Positions 44,371 to 57,412 of a stretch of DNA of 64,000 nucleotides are shown here, one piece after another; position 1 is the first letter of the stretch; the number at the start of each line of letters is the position of its first letter. The stretch spans positions 13,494,378 through 13,558,377 of the forward strand of contig JALMQS010000030.1 of NCBI GenBank assembly GCA_024734495.1. The letters run 5' to 3'. The notes under the pieces are model-generated. The model saw only the letters and a list, made by a program, of their open reading frames with translations, had not been told where the DNA came from and did not search any database. The position numbers and the translations under genes are program-made. Source of the DNA: Forficula auricularia (lineage: Eukaryota; Arthropoda; Insecta; Dermaptera; Forficulidae).

Positions 44371-47300
44371 TTTAAATTTTTCTAAATAAAATTTTATTTA
44401 ACTCCTAGCTCTAACCCGAACAAAACTTCTTTTATTTATTCATTTCCGTTTTTTTCATATTTCCCAACTGAGGTAACCAGTGGTTATGTTCTCATGCCGA
44501 TTTACTAATCGCAATATAAATCTGACTAGAACTACAACTACATTTCAAAATGTTATTAGATTGTTTGTTAGAAGCTTCTTCTTCTCGATAACAAATAAAT
44601 TGTATTTATAAAACGGTCTCTATTACTGTTCATTGAAGCCTTAGGCGTCCAGGTGTCCAGGTGTGAAGTTGTTGTTAAGATGTTAAGTCACAAAACAATG
44701 CTGTTAAACAGAATCATTAGTATAATACTGTCTTGAAATTCTTTTATAATTTGTAAACACTTAAAGCTTAAGGTGTGTAACGTTTTTTTTCTCGAATTAA
44801 ACCACCCATACCATGTTAAGAAAATTTAATAAATAATCAATTCTATTACTTTCAACAAATAGAACAGGAGGTTTTATAGCGAGTAATGGATATCTTGTTT
44901 TCATGGAAAAAATTAAAAGTTAAGATTTTACGTTTGAAGGGTCCAAAAAATTGATTTTTAGAGCTCTCTTTAAAAAGTAAAACTGGGTTTTGGATTCTGG
45001 AAAACATAAATAAATAAATATAACTTGTAAATTTCAAGTGTTTATCTTAGTAGGTATAGCTTACGACCTACAATGTTCTGACAGACATACAGTACTGTAA
45101 CGACGACACTAATCCGGTCCCGTTTTTCGCTAAAAAGTGGTACCAACCAAGGAGCGAATTTTCGTTAGAGAAAAAAAAATCATTCTGTAATTAAAATTAT
45201 ATTAGTTTCTCTTTGTGACTACCTTTTTATATTTGTGCTCTATCTCTGAGACCTAGGATTGCTAAGGAATATTTTATAATTTAGAAGGTGGGATAGGCAA
45301 GAATAGAGAAAGGGGAAGATCTAGATTAAAAAAACTTTCAAATAATCATGTTATATGTAAATAGAATTAAGTTTAGACAGAAGTCAAACTACTCTTAGGA
45401 CTTTGACCTATTGATTATGATGAAACCACTAAATTCTAAAATATATCAAGGCCGTTGGCATAGGGGTGCAAATGGGCCACTTCCATTTCGCCTGGGATAA
45501 AAAAATCTTCATCCCTGTTGGGAATAAGGATCAATTCGTTTTCCCTCTGTATCTAGTGAAGTGTAAATTGTATACTGAAATATTGTACCAACTATTTTCA
45601 ACTAGAATTGCAAAATTTCTGGAATTGTACCGGTACCGGTTTCTATAGATCCGACCTCGCACGCGTCGTCTCTTACCATCTGGTTCAATCCAAAACAACA
45701 TGAAAATGCTCCGGGGGTGACAATAATAAACAGTAGTAGAGGGGAGCGTGTCAAAAGAGAATCTGAGCAGGGCGGCTATTGACCCAGGTTAAGACAGATG
45801 CTCGCATCTGGAGCCCTAATGCACGGTGTTTCCGGAGCCATTTACAGTACAGGCTTTCTTTCTCTATTTATCCTTTTCTATCTATTTATTACTATTAAAT
45901 TAATTTTAATTGAATGCACTGCTAATAATATTATATAACACTTCTCAAGACAAACAGAATTGAAATTTCATGAAATTATTCTTGAATCACTCGCGATAGA
46001 ATTTGAAAATATTCCAGAAAATAGTTTAACAAGTTTTTAAATTAACATATGGAGAAATGACGTTTGGATAGATAAATTTCATGATTAGAATAAACAAAGA
46101 ATAAAACTTTCGAAATTTTTCATTTCATTGATTATACATTTATGCTTTGAACAAAATTTGAATAATTGATTTTTACTACCACAGTTCAGAAATGAAGTAA
46201 ATTATTTGTCGAAATAGAGAATGAAGAAATTCGTGAAATTTCTCCACAATTTTAAGCTAACATGTACAAATAACCACTTAAAGACTCTCTCCCATCGTTA
46301 TTTTAATACATTAAAACAAATTAAAGTTATAGAACTTAAAGAAATCTTTGGGGGATATCTCACACTTCATTATAATTTTATTTTTTACTCTATATTGAAT
46401 TTTACCCTCCCCAAAATAATTACTCGATTCAAATTTCAATACTATTTTTGATTTCGGGGAAAATGAATAATGTAGGCATATAATTTGTAAATTTCAAGAT
46501 TCTATTTTATTTAGTTTATAAGCTACAATGCTTTGACAAACAGACATATGTTTTAGCGACACAAATAGGGCTCCGTTTTACTTTTTAAATCGATTCATAA
46601 AAAATACTCATAACCTCCTCCCCCATCCCTTCTTGTAAAGAAACGTCTATCTTATATCTCATTAATAACATAATGCCAAAAATTTTGTATTTATAATTAC
46701 TTATGGAATTAATCAATTTTGAATTGTACTACTTTTGTATGAAACGTAACGATGTCACATATAATGGGTAGAGATGAAACCCGAACCGCCTACAACACTA
46801 TAAAACCGTTAGAGCGTGGTCGAGACCTAATAAACGCCTCTTGGACCCGGAAATTCACTTTTTCCAAAGATTTCAGATTTATTAATAAGTAGCACATAAA
46901 TCGAGTTTTAAAGGTTATTGACTAAAAATATCATTAAAAAATATTATAGGTATATATTTTTAGAATAATTATAAAATATAATCAATTTTGCAAAATGATC
47001 AAGAAAATACTTGCAACACGCATTAAAGTCTTTCGATTCATATTGTAATTAGTTATTCTGAAAAGAGAATGACCAATAGGCTGTGTTAAATTGTTTCTTT
47101 TTTTCCCCCATTCATGTCTATTTAAGCTTCATATCTAGGGTTGTTCAGCTGTTTCAATTGTCTCCCCTAAATTCATTCGAAATTCCTTCCTAACTCTTCC
47201 CTGTTTGTTTAATTCTTATTCACTGCTTTTAATTTTCAATAGACATTTTTTTTTAATTCTTATTATATTTTTAGAAATAGCAACTGATAAATTTCTTATA

Positions 47301-47414
47301 ATTTCATAGTATTAACATTTTTTTGCACTTGCTTCCTTCTCATTATTACATTTTGAAGTTATACTATATTTAATTTGATTTTCGCTACCTTTATCAATTG
47401 TGTTCTAAACTCGA
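44371..47414. other. A+T-rich stretch with repeat fragments and a G+C-richer island
   Basis: 44,985-45,140 and 46,440-46,580 share TTGTAAATTTCAAG, CTACAATG and GACAGACAT-type motifs ending near GTCCCGTTTT or CTCCGTTTT, a common insect repeat flavour. 45,650-45,860 is distinctly less A+T-rich and lacks an obvious element; it could be an exon or regulatory DNA. No gene is supportable. Confidence 0.4.
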
Positions 47415-47512
47415 TTCCGTGCGTTGCTAATTACTATAGAGAGTATCCTTTCTATAGTAATTTTTCTTGGGAAACTATTCACAGGGTTGTTTCCCATCAC
47501 CATCCCCTGTAT
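47415..47512 (-). repeat. Lone SINE-like fragment related to array segment M
   Basis: On the plus strand it reads CGATTCCGTG, GAGAGTATCC, TTCACAGGG and CCCATCACCATCCCCTG. It matches in the same order the inverted M' copy at about 19,140-19,240. It is diverged from all array copies, so it represents the dispersed source family and not a recent array escape. Confidence 0.6.
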
Positions 47513-48059
47513 TTAATGAGGTCTAATAAAAGGTAAAAATTCAAGTTAACGTGATTGTAAGTCTCTTTTTAGTGGCTCCTCAGTAATTTTAAAAAATAAT
47601 AAATAAAAATTTATTTTACTTTTTTTCTCGATTAATCTATTCATTTTGTCCACAAATGATTAAATTGAAGATAGCTTATGAACTGTTCATCCACTTATTT
47701 TTTCAGACATTGTTAGCAAAGATAATTGCACGTGCCTTCACAAATCACTACAACTGAAAAAAGCCTTAATACAACTTTCAAGCAAGTTTTTCCTCACGAA
47801 TTCTGACAGCTTCCAAATTCATGAACAAGGTCTGGCCCAAGTTTTCATGCAAATTTTTTCAAATATTCGTTGTTTATTAGTTGAAAACATTATTTAGCTC
47901 ACAAGTTCAAAAGTATTCGTGTTAAAACATAAACCCAGATATAATTCTGAAAACATTATAAAAACAACAAATTAGCCTGAGGACCCTTCAAAGTCACGCT
48001 TGGCTCGAGACTGATCCAATACCTTATCTGCTTCGCACTGGATAAAATAAAAATGGGGA
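47513..48059. other. A+T-rich non-coding stretch
   Basis: No gene is seen. 48,005-48,055 holds ATCTGCTTCGCACTGGATAA, a diverged relative of 37,095-37,125. Confidence 0.4.
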
Positions 48060-48069
48060 ATGGCTTGCG

Positions 48070-48250
48070 CCTTTTTTTCAGGGTAGTTATACCTTTAACT
48101 GCTCTGCCAATTCAGTTGTCTATATAACAGGGGCTCCCATTATACGAGGTGTGGTTATTAGAGCTATTAAATGACCGGGCTGATGCTGCTACTCGCAAAC
48201 AGCGAGCGTGCCACGACAGGTTTGAACATGATTGTGTCTGGTGATTCTTC
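48070..48250 (+). repeat. Dispersed repeat, copy 1 (possible mariner-type MITE)
   Basis: This shares CCAATTCAGTTGTCTA, CAGGGGCTCCCA, AAATGACCGGGCTG and CGACAGGTTTGAACATGATT with the reverse complement of 60,430-60,600. An ACGAGGTGTGGTTATTAGAG segment recalls mariner-type termini, but no inverted partner was found. The tRNA-like look of GGTAGTTATACCTTTAACTG leaves a SINE head possible. Confidence 0.55.
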
Positions 48251-49334
48251 CCCCACCCGATATGATAAAATGTTGTAATCGAGCATTAAAAAGTTTTTTT
48301 TCCTTTCAAAATATCTCAAAAACGGCTGAAACTATTTATTATTCGCCCTATTAGTTCTTTTTGTAAAAAAACTTTGAAACGTGTAAAAGTGTTGTGACCG
48401 CAGTAATTTGGGCTCAGTGCATATAAAGGCGCCAATTAGTATTTCACACGACGGCGCAAAGGGGACTTGTCTCGTCCTTGCTTGCATCCAGTTTACAAAA
48501 CTTGCAGTCATACTTACATAGCGTAATTCAGGTTAAAAATATTAATTTGTTTGAATATAATTATTATTTTACATATATTACAACTGGTAAGATAGCATTC
48601 TTTATAACAAAATTATATACCTCACATCTTTTCCGTATCTAATTTGTAAATGAAGTCGTTTCTCTGTTTTTTCCACCTTTCACGTGATCATATATAATTT
48701 TGATATTTGCATAAAATTTATAACTTTATTCTATACTTTACAATTTGCTAGAGGCAAAGTGGTTTCATCTTATTATACATTATTATCAAATTTATTTAAA
48801 TATTTTTTTAATTTTTATTCTTAAACGGGCTTTTTAGGTTACAAATTCAAAAAAAAGAATAATTTTATATGTATATAATAATAATAAATATTTTATGTTT
48901 ATTTCACTCAATAAATTACTTATTTGAATATCAAGATGGTATTATATTCAATAAAAGCAAGATTAACATCCGATGTAATTAATTATGCAGATGTCCCAAT
49001 AGTCGACTCATATTTTGAAATATCATGAGGCAATTATTATATTTATCTGGGGAAGATAATATATTTTCCCCTAAAAAAGATATTAGCTGTTAATCCAAAT
49101 AAATAGAGGGGCATTGAGCTCATCTACCCCCATATGGACGAAGATGAGGGTATTCTTTGAAGTTTTTTTTTTTTCAGTTAGACCACCCATGATATTCATT
49201 AAAAGATATTCTTCTTCTAAAGTTGTTTTCACTCATTTCGGATCTATTTTAAATTTATAAAATATAGCGAAAATCAATCAGTCATTTACTTTTTTAATTC
49301 CATTGAATAAGACGTTTATTTCAGCTTACACTCT
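48251..49334. other. A+T-rich non-coding stretch
   Basis: Nothing is supportable beyond the ATCTCAAAAACGGCTGAAAC motif (48,306-48,330) shared with 10,160-10,185. Long A/T tracts dominate. Confidence 0.4.
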
Positions 49335-49534
49335 TAGGCCTCGGTTGTATTTCGCAAAGTAAATGCTTTTACCACTAACCAAGTTAGATGGTAAATGGAG
49401 CAACTGGGATGGCTAATCAGATGACAGGCACATTCAGTGGCTGTCATCTGATTGGCCATCCCAGTGGCTCCATTTACCATCTACCTTGGTTAGTGGTAAA
49501 AAGCATTTACTTTGCGACATACAACCGGGCCTTA
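49335..49534. mobile_element. Foldback element, 200 bp, about 100 bp arms
   Basis: The left arm starts TAGGCCTCGGTTGTATTTCGC and the right arm ends GCGACATACAACCGGGCCTTA. The inner parts (ACCACTAACCAAG, GATGGTAAATGGAGC, ATCAGATGACAG) are mirrored almost perfectly around about 49,435. Essentially the whole element is a hairpin. Frames on both strands over it are artefacts of the symmetry. Target duplication is unclear. Confidence 0.8.
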
Positions 49535-52500
49535 CTCTATTAAAAATAAATATAATTTGCTTGGTATTATCGGTGGGCTTAAGCGCGCTAGATAGCCAGA
49601 ATGAATTTACTTTAAAATTTTCATTGTTATTCATTATTTTCAAGTATGATTTTTTTTTGCCTGGATATCCATGATAACTCAAGAACAGAAGGTAGAGGAA
49701 AGTTCATCCTAATGTCCAAATGTTTGTACAGGTAAACCTCGTAAAACGCGGAGGTTACGTTCCACAAAAATACCCATTGTGCTTTACATTCAAAATAAAA
49801 GTACTAGGTAAAATTAATCTTATAGAGAAACTGCTTTATATCGAAACCACCAGTTAAAAATACCGCGATATACCTTTCAAGGATTACTTGTATTTTAAAA
49901 ACAAAAAACTTATTCGATTTGGACTTTCTGGCTTCAGAGCCTTCAATTGGAAAATGTAGCTAATCAGAATAATGCAAATAGCCCAAACCGCTTGCTGACA
50001 TAAAATTACCTATAAAAGTTAAATTAAATAAATTGCTATATTTCTACTACTTTTATTAAATAATGTTTCACTTTGCACCTACATCATGTTCTTTAACAAT
50101 TAATAAATCATCAAAAGTTGCACTTTTTCCACCGATTATTTAATTTGAAATTCATTTTGAGAATCAGGTGAAATATGGTTGTGAAAAAACTTAGTTTGAA
50201 TAACAAGTCTTATTATAGATTAATATAGATTATTGTAGACTAATATAAAATGATTTTCTATCGAAATGAAAATAAAACTATCAATATAAATCCTATAGAC
50301 ATAGACCCATTGATCGATTTGTACGTAATTTTGCATATGCACCCCCTACGACCTTACTAAAATGACTCTCCATCTGAAATCGTGACCCAAAGGAGAGGGG
50401 GGGGGGGATTAAAAAATAATATATAATATAATAATAAAATTTCCAAACAAAAATATTAGAAAACTATTTATTTACCCTAAAGAGTTTCAATATTTAAAAA
50501 GTAAATAATTATATATTATTTTATTAAATATTAATATAAGAGAGGGGTCAGATGTATGGTAAAGTTACGTGAATGGCCACATCCATTTATTTTTTGTTAT
50601 AAATACTTATAGATTTGATTTGAAGCTTGATAGTAAGCATGGCTTAGTCATTTTAAGAATGACATACAAATCAGGATTACTTACAAGTCAAAAATGTATT
50701 TTTTTTTTCATTCAAATAAAATTAACTTTTACCAAAGGAAACAGGTTATTTTAAAATATCTCGGAAATACAAATTGGGAGAAGCATGGATTATTTCAGAT
50801 GCCAGCTTTTAACTATTCTCAAAGGGAATTATGGATTCAAGAGATTTTCCTGGATTTGAGTACACTTATCTATAAATAAGAATTACGCTCCCCAAAGTTG
50901 CTTCTTATAAACTGGGTTAGGTTGTATATATATTTATTATAAAAAAAATTGTTAGCAAATTATTTAAAAAATCAATAAAAATACATAATATTTACAAACT
51001 TATTACTGTCCCCAACTATTAAACTCACTCGAAAAAAATTTTAGTTATCCTATTTAGAAATGTCCCATTTCCACGATAACTCAAGAACAGGAAGCTGTAG
51101 AAAGTTCGTTGTGATTCCAAAATGTTTGTATTTTTAAAACGAAGAACTGATTAGAAATGCTCCTTGGGAAATTGGCATTCCTTTGAGATGAAATGTTTTA
51201 GTTTTCTATGGCAGAATTAGTTTGTCTCAAAGGATTGTTAATTGCCTGGATAGCATCATTTTGACCCTTAGTTTCGATTATCAAGGAGGCGACAAGTCTG
51301 ACTTAGAAAGAAACTTATCGGAGATAACATCTAAGATTCGAAAATTTTATTTTGAAACTTTAAAAAGTTATACATATATAATATAAAAAGTGAACATAAT
51401 AAAAATGATGTTTTTAGAGAAATTAATTATATTTTCAAACTCTGTGTTTGTGAGTGATCAAATTTCGCATGTACTGTATCTCAAAATTCGAATAGAATAT
51501 CAACGAAATTTAAGTAATATTTATTTGTTTTATATTGCAATTAAAAGTTTATTGAAATCAAAACTAGCATATTTAATTGAAGTTAACTCTATTTTTCTAA
51601 AAAAACAAAAAAAAACGATATCTCTATAAGGCTTATTTGTAGGGAATACAGTAACTTTGCTAATTTTTTAATTAAGTATTTCTAACAATTTTCGAGATAT
51701 ATCGAAAAAAATACGCAAAAACAACAATTTTTTCTTCGCAATTTACAATTTCTTATTTCCATCTATCTATTGTGTAATAGAACTAAAATTATATAAATAT
51801 ACGAGGAGACAGGAATGGTAAAGTTCCATGGGCTGTTTAAATCATACCAGATTATTTTAAGAAACAAACATAATGGAGACATTATTTTTTTAATAAGGTT
51901 AACAGGCTGAAAATGCACCGATTAATTACGATATCATATTTTACTTTCATATAAATCTAGATTTAAACGAAATCATCGAAATAAGCGGCTGTTAATTTTT
52001 GACTTTCACTCCCTGCCTTTTTTAGTCAAGACAAGTTTTTTTTCTTATTCTGCCATCTGTTTTTTCAACCTCTTGTCGATCTCGTAACTCGAAACAATCA
52101 CATTCTAAAGTTCATTAACTGCACTTAATTTTTTACCAAGAAATTAATTTTCTAGTTTTTTTTTTTTTTTTACATCGAGTGATTTTAATTTGATTTCATT
52201 TGTCTATTCTTAAGTTGATAAGTTAATAATTAAAAAGGATTATAGTCTAAGACATTGAGGTATAAAGATCGTAAAATGCCACTTTATTTTATGATTCACG
52301 CCACGTGAGTTGAAAATTAAAACTTATTTGATTACTTTTCCCAATGTGTTTATTCAATGAAATATAATCGTTCAAAATGTGTGAAATTGCGTAACGTTAG
52401 AATTATCATTATTCATATTAATCATATGATATCAAATAAAAACAACAGCATATTTTAATACGGATCAGGTTTGAGATTTATCCCTGAGCAATTTGATATG

Positions 52501-54576
52501 CAAAATCTGCATTAGTTAACTTGGGTAGTTTCACAGTTTCAAGGAAGACATAATATAATACACTGACAATTATGGCATTTCTATTATTTTTTTTTTTAAT
52601 TTTGTTTAATTTAAGAACAAAGTTCTTAGTTTCACGAACCTGAATACTTCGACAATTTCATGAACCAGAGCACTGTTCTGATTTTTTCCAGTTCAATCCG
52701 AACCCTGGACACTAGATGCAAAAAATTGGAAAACCACTTACTCTTCTGAGTTTTACATTTTATCATAAATCAGTGATATCTTTATTTATATTTACTTTGA
52801 ATCCAGGAAGAATTGCTAGTGTATTTACAGAGGAGATTCAGCAATTAATCGAAAATGAGTATCTATGGAGGTGGAACATTTTTGTCGCCACAACTAGAGA
52901 GTTCGTTTAAATTATATACATTCTTAGCTAACAACAATTATAATATCATTTCCCCTTAATTTTTTTTAATACTTCAGCAATTGTACTGGAATCGTAGTAA
53001 TTTATAGAATCGTATTTTAAACGACAGAAGCCCTCAATTGAGAAAATGTCTGCTCTCAGAACTGTGGGGAAGTTTATCTGAATAGGACTCTTTATAAATT
53101 AATAGAATCAGATAGGGTGTCTTCTAAATTAAATGAAAAATTTAAGAGAAAAACTTTTAATTTTCAGAATAATTTGAATATTTTGAACCACGAGATAATG
53201 AAATTAAAACTTCGAAACGTCTGCTCTCCTATAATAAAACCCAAATATAGCTTAGAGACAAACTTTCTTTTCACACGTTATTTAGCCATAATCCACAAAT
53301 AATCAGGATAATTTTAACCGAAGTTTTATTAAAAAAAATGGCTATCTTCCCTAAATAGTAGCAATGAGTCTTAATTGCTTCCACATGAATACACTGCGCC
53401 CAATCAAGGGGTTCTTTTTCAAAGGGTTGCACGGTTTATTTGACAAGAAAGGATCTCCCCGATGCCATTATCTGTTTTAAAAATAGGTTAACAAGATTTA
53501 AAAAACAAAAATATAATACACTTCCCATTTTCATAAAAATAATTATATATATTATATATGGAAAATATATTACCTACTACATCGAATGTATAAATTATAT
53601 ACATTAAAAGAACTACCAAGTATGATTAGTTACTTAAATGTAAAAGATACTAGTATATCTATGGAAGTAATGTGTAATATCGCAAGAAAAAAATAGTGTT
53701 TTGGCTTTGTTTTTTCAAAATATCTCACAAACGGTCAAAACTATATCGATGAAGAAAAATAAGCCAAATCATGCCTTTAGGTTATTATTATGTTTTATGT
53801 TAAGATTAAAAGCTGATTAAATTCTGATTAAAATCGAAACCCGTATATTTGACGTTTACTATTGATATTTTTTTAGAAATAACTATTATCTCTTATCATT
53901 TTTACGATATCTGCTATATGAGGTTTTTTGTAGGTCTCCACCATAGTTTATTTATTTACATTTTTTAACAAAATTGTTTGAACCTTTTTTGAGATATTTC
54001 GTAAAACTAAATATGAACAAAGTTTTTCACGATTACGTTTGACTCCATATGTCTATTTGTCGTGTAATCGGAATTTAGGAATATATATTAAATTAAATAG
54101 CAGCTGCCTACCGGATCTTTGACTCGGAAACGCCTGATTTCTGGGAGAAGCTGTCTTCGGGCATTCCCGCTAATGTGCGGACCTTTGCCTTAACACGATT
54201 CTAAAGACGATAAGCTCATTATTATCATTATTATAAATATATTGTTATGATTCTAAAAGGGGTAGGTATAGAGTAAATTCATGTGAATTCCTACCCAATT
54301 TTTATTTTACTTATATGCCTACAAAATAAATATAAAAAATAAATACTTTTTGCTATTAGTTTTGTGACACCCAGGCACCTCGTGTATTCCGCCAAAAAAT
54401 ATGAAATTGACTCATTTTTACTTACTAGTATATAACTGACAAAATAAATATAAAATGTAAATATATGACGTGAGTGCGCTCTGCCAAAAAATATTAAAAT
54501 TAATTCATAGTATATAGTTTTCTTAAGTGGTTATTAATATTCTATAAAAAAGATTTCTCGATCTTAGCTATTTACA
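49535..54576. other. A+T-rich stretch with repeat fragments, no supportable gene
   Basis: 49,690-49,735 and 51,075-51,130 share CTCAAGAACAG, GAAAGTTCGTT or GAAAGTTCATC, and AATGTTTGTA. 49,728-49,775 (ACCTCGTAAAACGCGGAGG and a following TTACGTTCC) looks like a small dispersed repeat. 50,270-50,410 matches array segment M. 53,705-53,745 carries the AAAATATCTCACAAACGG motif. 54,095-54,200 is a short less A+T-rich island. Small frames at 51,390-51,629, 52,716-52,910 and 53,117-53,302 are low-complexity or unrecognised. Confidence 0.4.
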
Positions 54577-54598
54577 TATATATATATATATATATATT

Positions 54599-54660
<62 letters not shown>
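54577..54660. repeat. Long (TA)n microsatellite
   Basis: Two TA tracts are separated by TTTACA. The first is about 54,577-54,597 and the second runs from about 54,602 to 54,660 without interruption. Runs this long are prone to length error in assemblies. Confidence 0.95.
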
Positions 54661-54663
<3 letters not shown>

Positions 54664-56080
54664 TGGCAAATGTATGTTGACCACATCATGCCCTGTAGTG
54701 TTACTCGAAATCATCTGCAGGCTATGACGTCATAGTTGCTGAGAGGCGTGGGAACGCCTTAGGGATCTTATTAATATGCGCCTAGCCCTTTACGAATCCC
54801 TATGCAATCAAATTGCTTATTTCTATGATAATTCCTTCTTACAATTTGAGCTGAAGAGTGTTTTTAACATTTCCTTACCTCAAATTGTTTTTTAAGTGTT
54901 AACGGTTTTGCTTAAATATCGCACAACGAATTCACCCGCAGTTAAACATCAAGTTTCAATCCTTTATATATTATGTTGTCAGTCTATTTCAGGTCACTTA
55001 CATCAATGTGAATCATCAGATAACCCAAAGACTAATTGACGGACGTTTCGTTACTGTTATTGGACAATAGTCTGGACAAAAACAAAAAGACGTTTGCACT
55101 TTACATTTAAGGATATGAAAAAAGGAATGCTTCAATATTTATTAAATATAAATAAATATATTATTGAGAGGATGTTACAAAATTCATTCATTCTTATGTA
55201 AAATATTTTGAATTTTTTCAGTATAAATTTTAAGAAACTGAAATTAAAAACAAAAGACAAAAGCGAGCCTGTTTCGAGCGGCTTGGGTTTAGTAGAAGGC
55301 TACAATGGCAGCTCATACTTTAAAATATCAAAATAAAAATGACAAAATAACGTTTTGTGAGATTTAAAAATACCTACTTACCTCTACCCCACTTGAATAT
55401 TTTTCATCAGTTTTGTGTCATTCAAATTAATAATTTTATACCAACCAAAATAATTTTTCTATAAAGTCCTCACACAAAGCTAAGTTTCATTCATTTTTAC
55501 AAATTTTTAAATCATAATATTACAAAGTTATAGGAGGGGTTGTGAGCTTGTGAGGCGACTTTCTATGCTCATAATTTCATTTGGGTCGTCAAAATAAAAA
55601 CTAAAAGATAACGTATCTCTGAATGAATGGGGTGCATGAATTTTATTTTATCAGAGTATTATGTTTGCGGAGAGGTCATACTTTTTATATCTTTTGACTA
55701 TTGGTCTCCTCTTTGTCGTTCATCAAACTTAAACATAATTTCAATTTTCTAATTTAATAGTTTCGAAACTATATGCCGATGATAGGCATACAATGAAATT
55801 TCACTCTCTGGGTATCTTATTTTAATTTTCTGAATACGAAACCTTGAAAATTCTAAAATTTAGGAAAGATAAAAGTGCGTGAGAGTAAATTCCAATCACT
55901 AACAGAAATAAATTTATCATCATCATAGAGTATAAATTAAACTCAATTAATTAATTAACAAATTAACAGTTGTATTTTATTGAATTCAAAAATGTTCCTC
56001 CTTCTCTATATTATATGATAATAGATTTAAGAAAATTCAAAAAAAAAAAAACATGGTAAAGCATCCAGACCTCAATATTT
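54661..56080. other. Non-coding stretch
   Basis: 54,665-54,810 is less A+T-rich (ATGACGTCATAGTTGCTGAG, including a TGACGTCA octamer resembling a cAMP-response element) but has no element boundaries. The rest is A+T-rich with no supportable gene. Confidence 0.4.
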
Positions 56081-56345
56081 TTTTTTATTATTAATGCAAG
56101 ATAATTTTGCACCAAAATGATGCAACCTCTGTAGTCGGAGATAAATAGAATAGACCCATTCATCGCGAAAAGAAGAAAAAACTACAGGAATTGGGTTCAA
56201 TTTTAAAGTACCTACCTGCTAGCTGTGGTTCGGAGTCTTGAAAGATTGATGGTGACATGTCGCTCGCCATAAAGACGGGCGAGAATTCCAGTCTTCAGGA
56301 GAGATAAAAGAGTTGGCAAATGCATTTGTCCGGTTAATATCTAAA
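56081..56345 (-). mobile_element. 5'-truncated LINE 3' end, second copy of family 1
   Basis: This aligns in the same orientation with 4,970-5,225: CACCAAAATGATGCAACCTC corresponds to CACCAAAAAGGTGCAACCTC, then ATCGCGAAAAGAAGAAA to ATCGTGAAAAGAAGAAA, GAATTCCAGTCTTCAGGAG to GAGTTCCAGTCTCTGGAGG, and ATAAAAGAGTTGGC is identical. The coding part is frame-broken. It ends near 56,345, so only the last part of ORF2 and the 3' UTR remain. It is older than the 5 kb copy. Confidence 0.75.
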
Positions 56346-56479
56346 AGGAGTATTTACTAGTAATTAAGCTGTTGAAGCTTTTATTTTTGTGATTAATTTA
56401 ATTTGATTAAACTTTGAATTTTTATTAAAATCACACATAATTAATTATAATTATTTATTAAACACGAACAAATAATACA

Positions 56480-56530
56480 ATATAACTACGACGTTTCGAT
56501 CGACTTATTCTGCAATCGTTCTCAAGTATG
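56480..56530 (-). repeat. Penelope-like terminal motif
   Basis: On the minus strand it reads ACTTGAGAACGATTGCAGAA, then TAAGTCGATCGAAACGTCG. The TTGAGAACGATT...CGATCGAAACGT order is typical of Penelope-like terminal repeats. No reverse transcriptase lies nearby. Confidence 0.45.
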
Positions 56531-56648
56531 ATAATATATAGATAGAGCACCCACTCCGATTACGGTGGTTTTAAAAAGCATGTAATGCTCAGTCCGACAG
56601 GGGGCGATGAGGTCGTCAGTGTGTTGGTTTTTTGACTGGACTGTACAT

Positions 56649-56770
56649 GGAGTCCAGGGGGTGTTCACTCCTCAGTTTACAACTATGGTAACCATTCGCT
56701 TGGCGCTACTGTCGAACTTGCCTCTACCTAGGCTATCCAGGGGGCGTTCACTCCCTAGTTTACCACTCTG
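56649..56770 (+). repeat. Direct repeat pair, about 79 bp apart
   Basis: GTCCAGGGGGTGTTCACTCC at about 56,652 recurs as ATCCAGGGGGCGTTCACTCC at about 56,731. Both are followed by a TAGTTTACCACT- or CAGTTTACAACT-type sequence, over about 40 bp. The stretch is less A+T-rich than its flanks. A related GACAGGGGGCGATGAGG occurs just upstream at about 56,597. It may be a decayed minisatellite. Confidence 0.6.
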
Positions 56771-57412
56771 CAGATTATGTGTATATAGAAATATAATTAA
56801 ATTCCGTATAATTTTTTTTTTTAATTAAATAACAATCTATCGAGTTTTTTTAATAAATTAAATAAATAATAAATAATAATTTAATTTTAAAATTAAAAAA
56901 CCAATTAATAAATAAAAGATAATTGAAAAAAATGTAAACCAACTTTTTTATTGAGATTTTCATCTATCAATAATTACTTTAATTAAGAAAAGATCAATTA
57001 AGATGAGATTTGTCGAGGTCCAGACCTAGCCAGATCGCTTTCTCATCCTTAAAACTTGTTAATAGAGTTTGTTTCATCAAAATCGGTGGAGCCGTTTTGA
57101 AAAAATGCTGGTTTTTTTTTGGAAATTTAAACTACAGTGAGGAAACTCTCTCACTGTTGACTTTATGGATAAACTAGATAATTTGATTTTCAATTTCCGA
57201 ATGAGCTCCTTCTGACATGAAATATAACATCATACAACTGTAATACCATGAATTTTTAAATTCTCTTTTTAAAAACTGTTAATAATTTTTCTATTAGAGA
57301 GAGTGAGCGGTTTTGTAAAGTTCTTTAATTTATTTATTAATCCGTTTTTCTGTTAGAATATGGCATTTTCCATGAATAGGTCTTCGAGGAGAATTAATTT
57401 TATTTTGTTAGG

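Noticed and set aside
48070..48250. tRNA gene (GGTAGTTATACC segment)
   Set aside because: It cannot be folded into a full cloverleaf by inspection, and the segment belongs to a repeat with a second copy at 60.5 kb.
49434..49682. Overlapping plus and minus frames at the 49.4 kb hairpin
   Set aside because: Symmetry of the foldback opens both strands, and there is no independent coding evidence.
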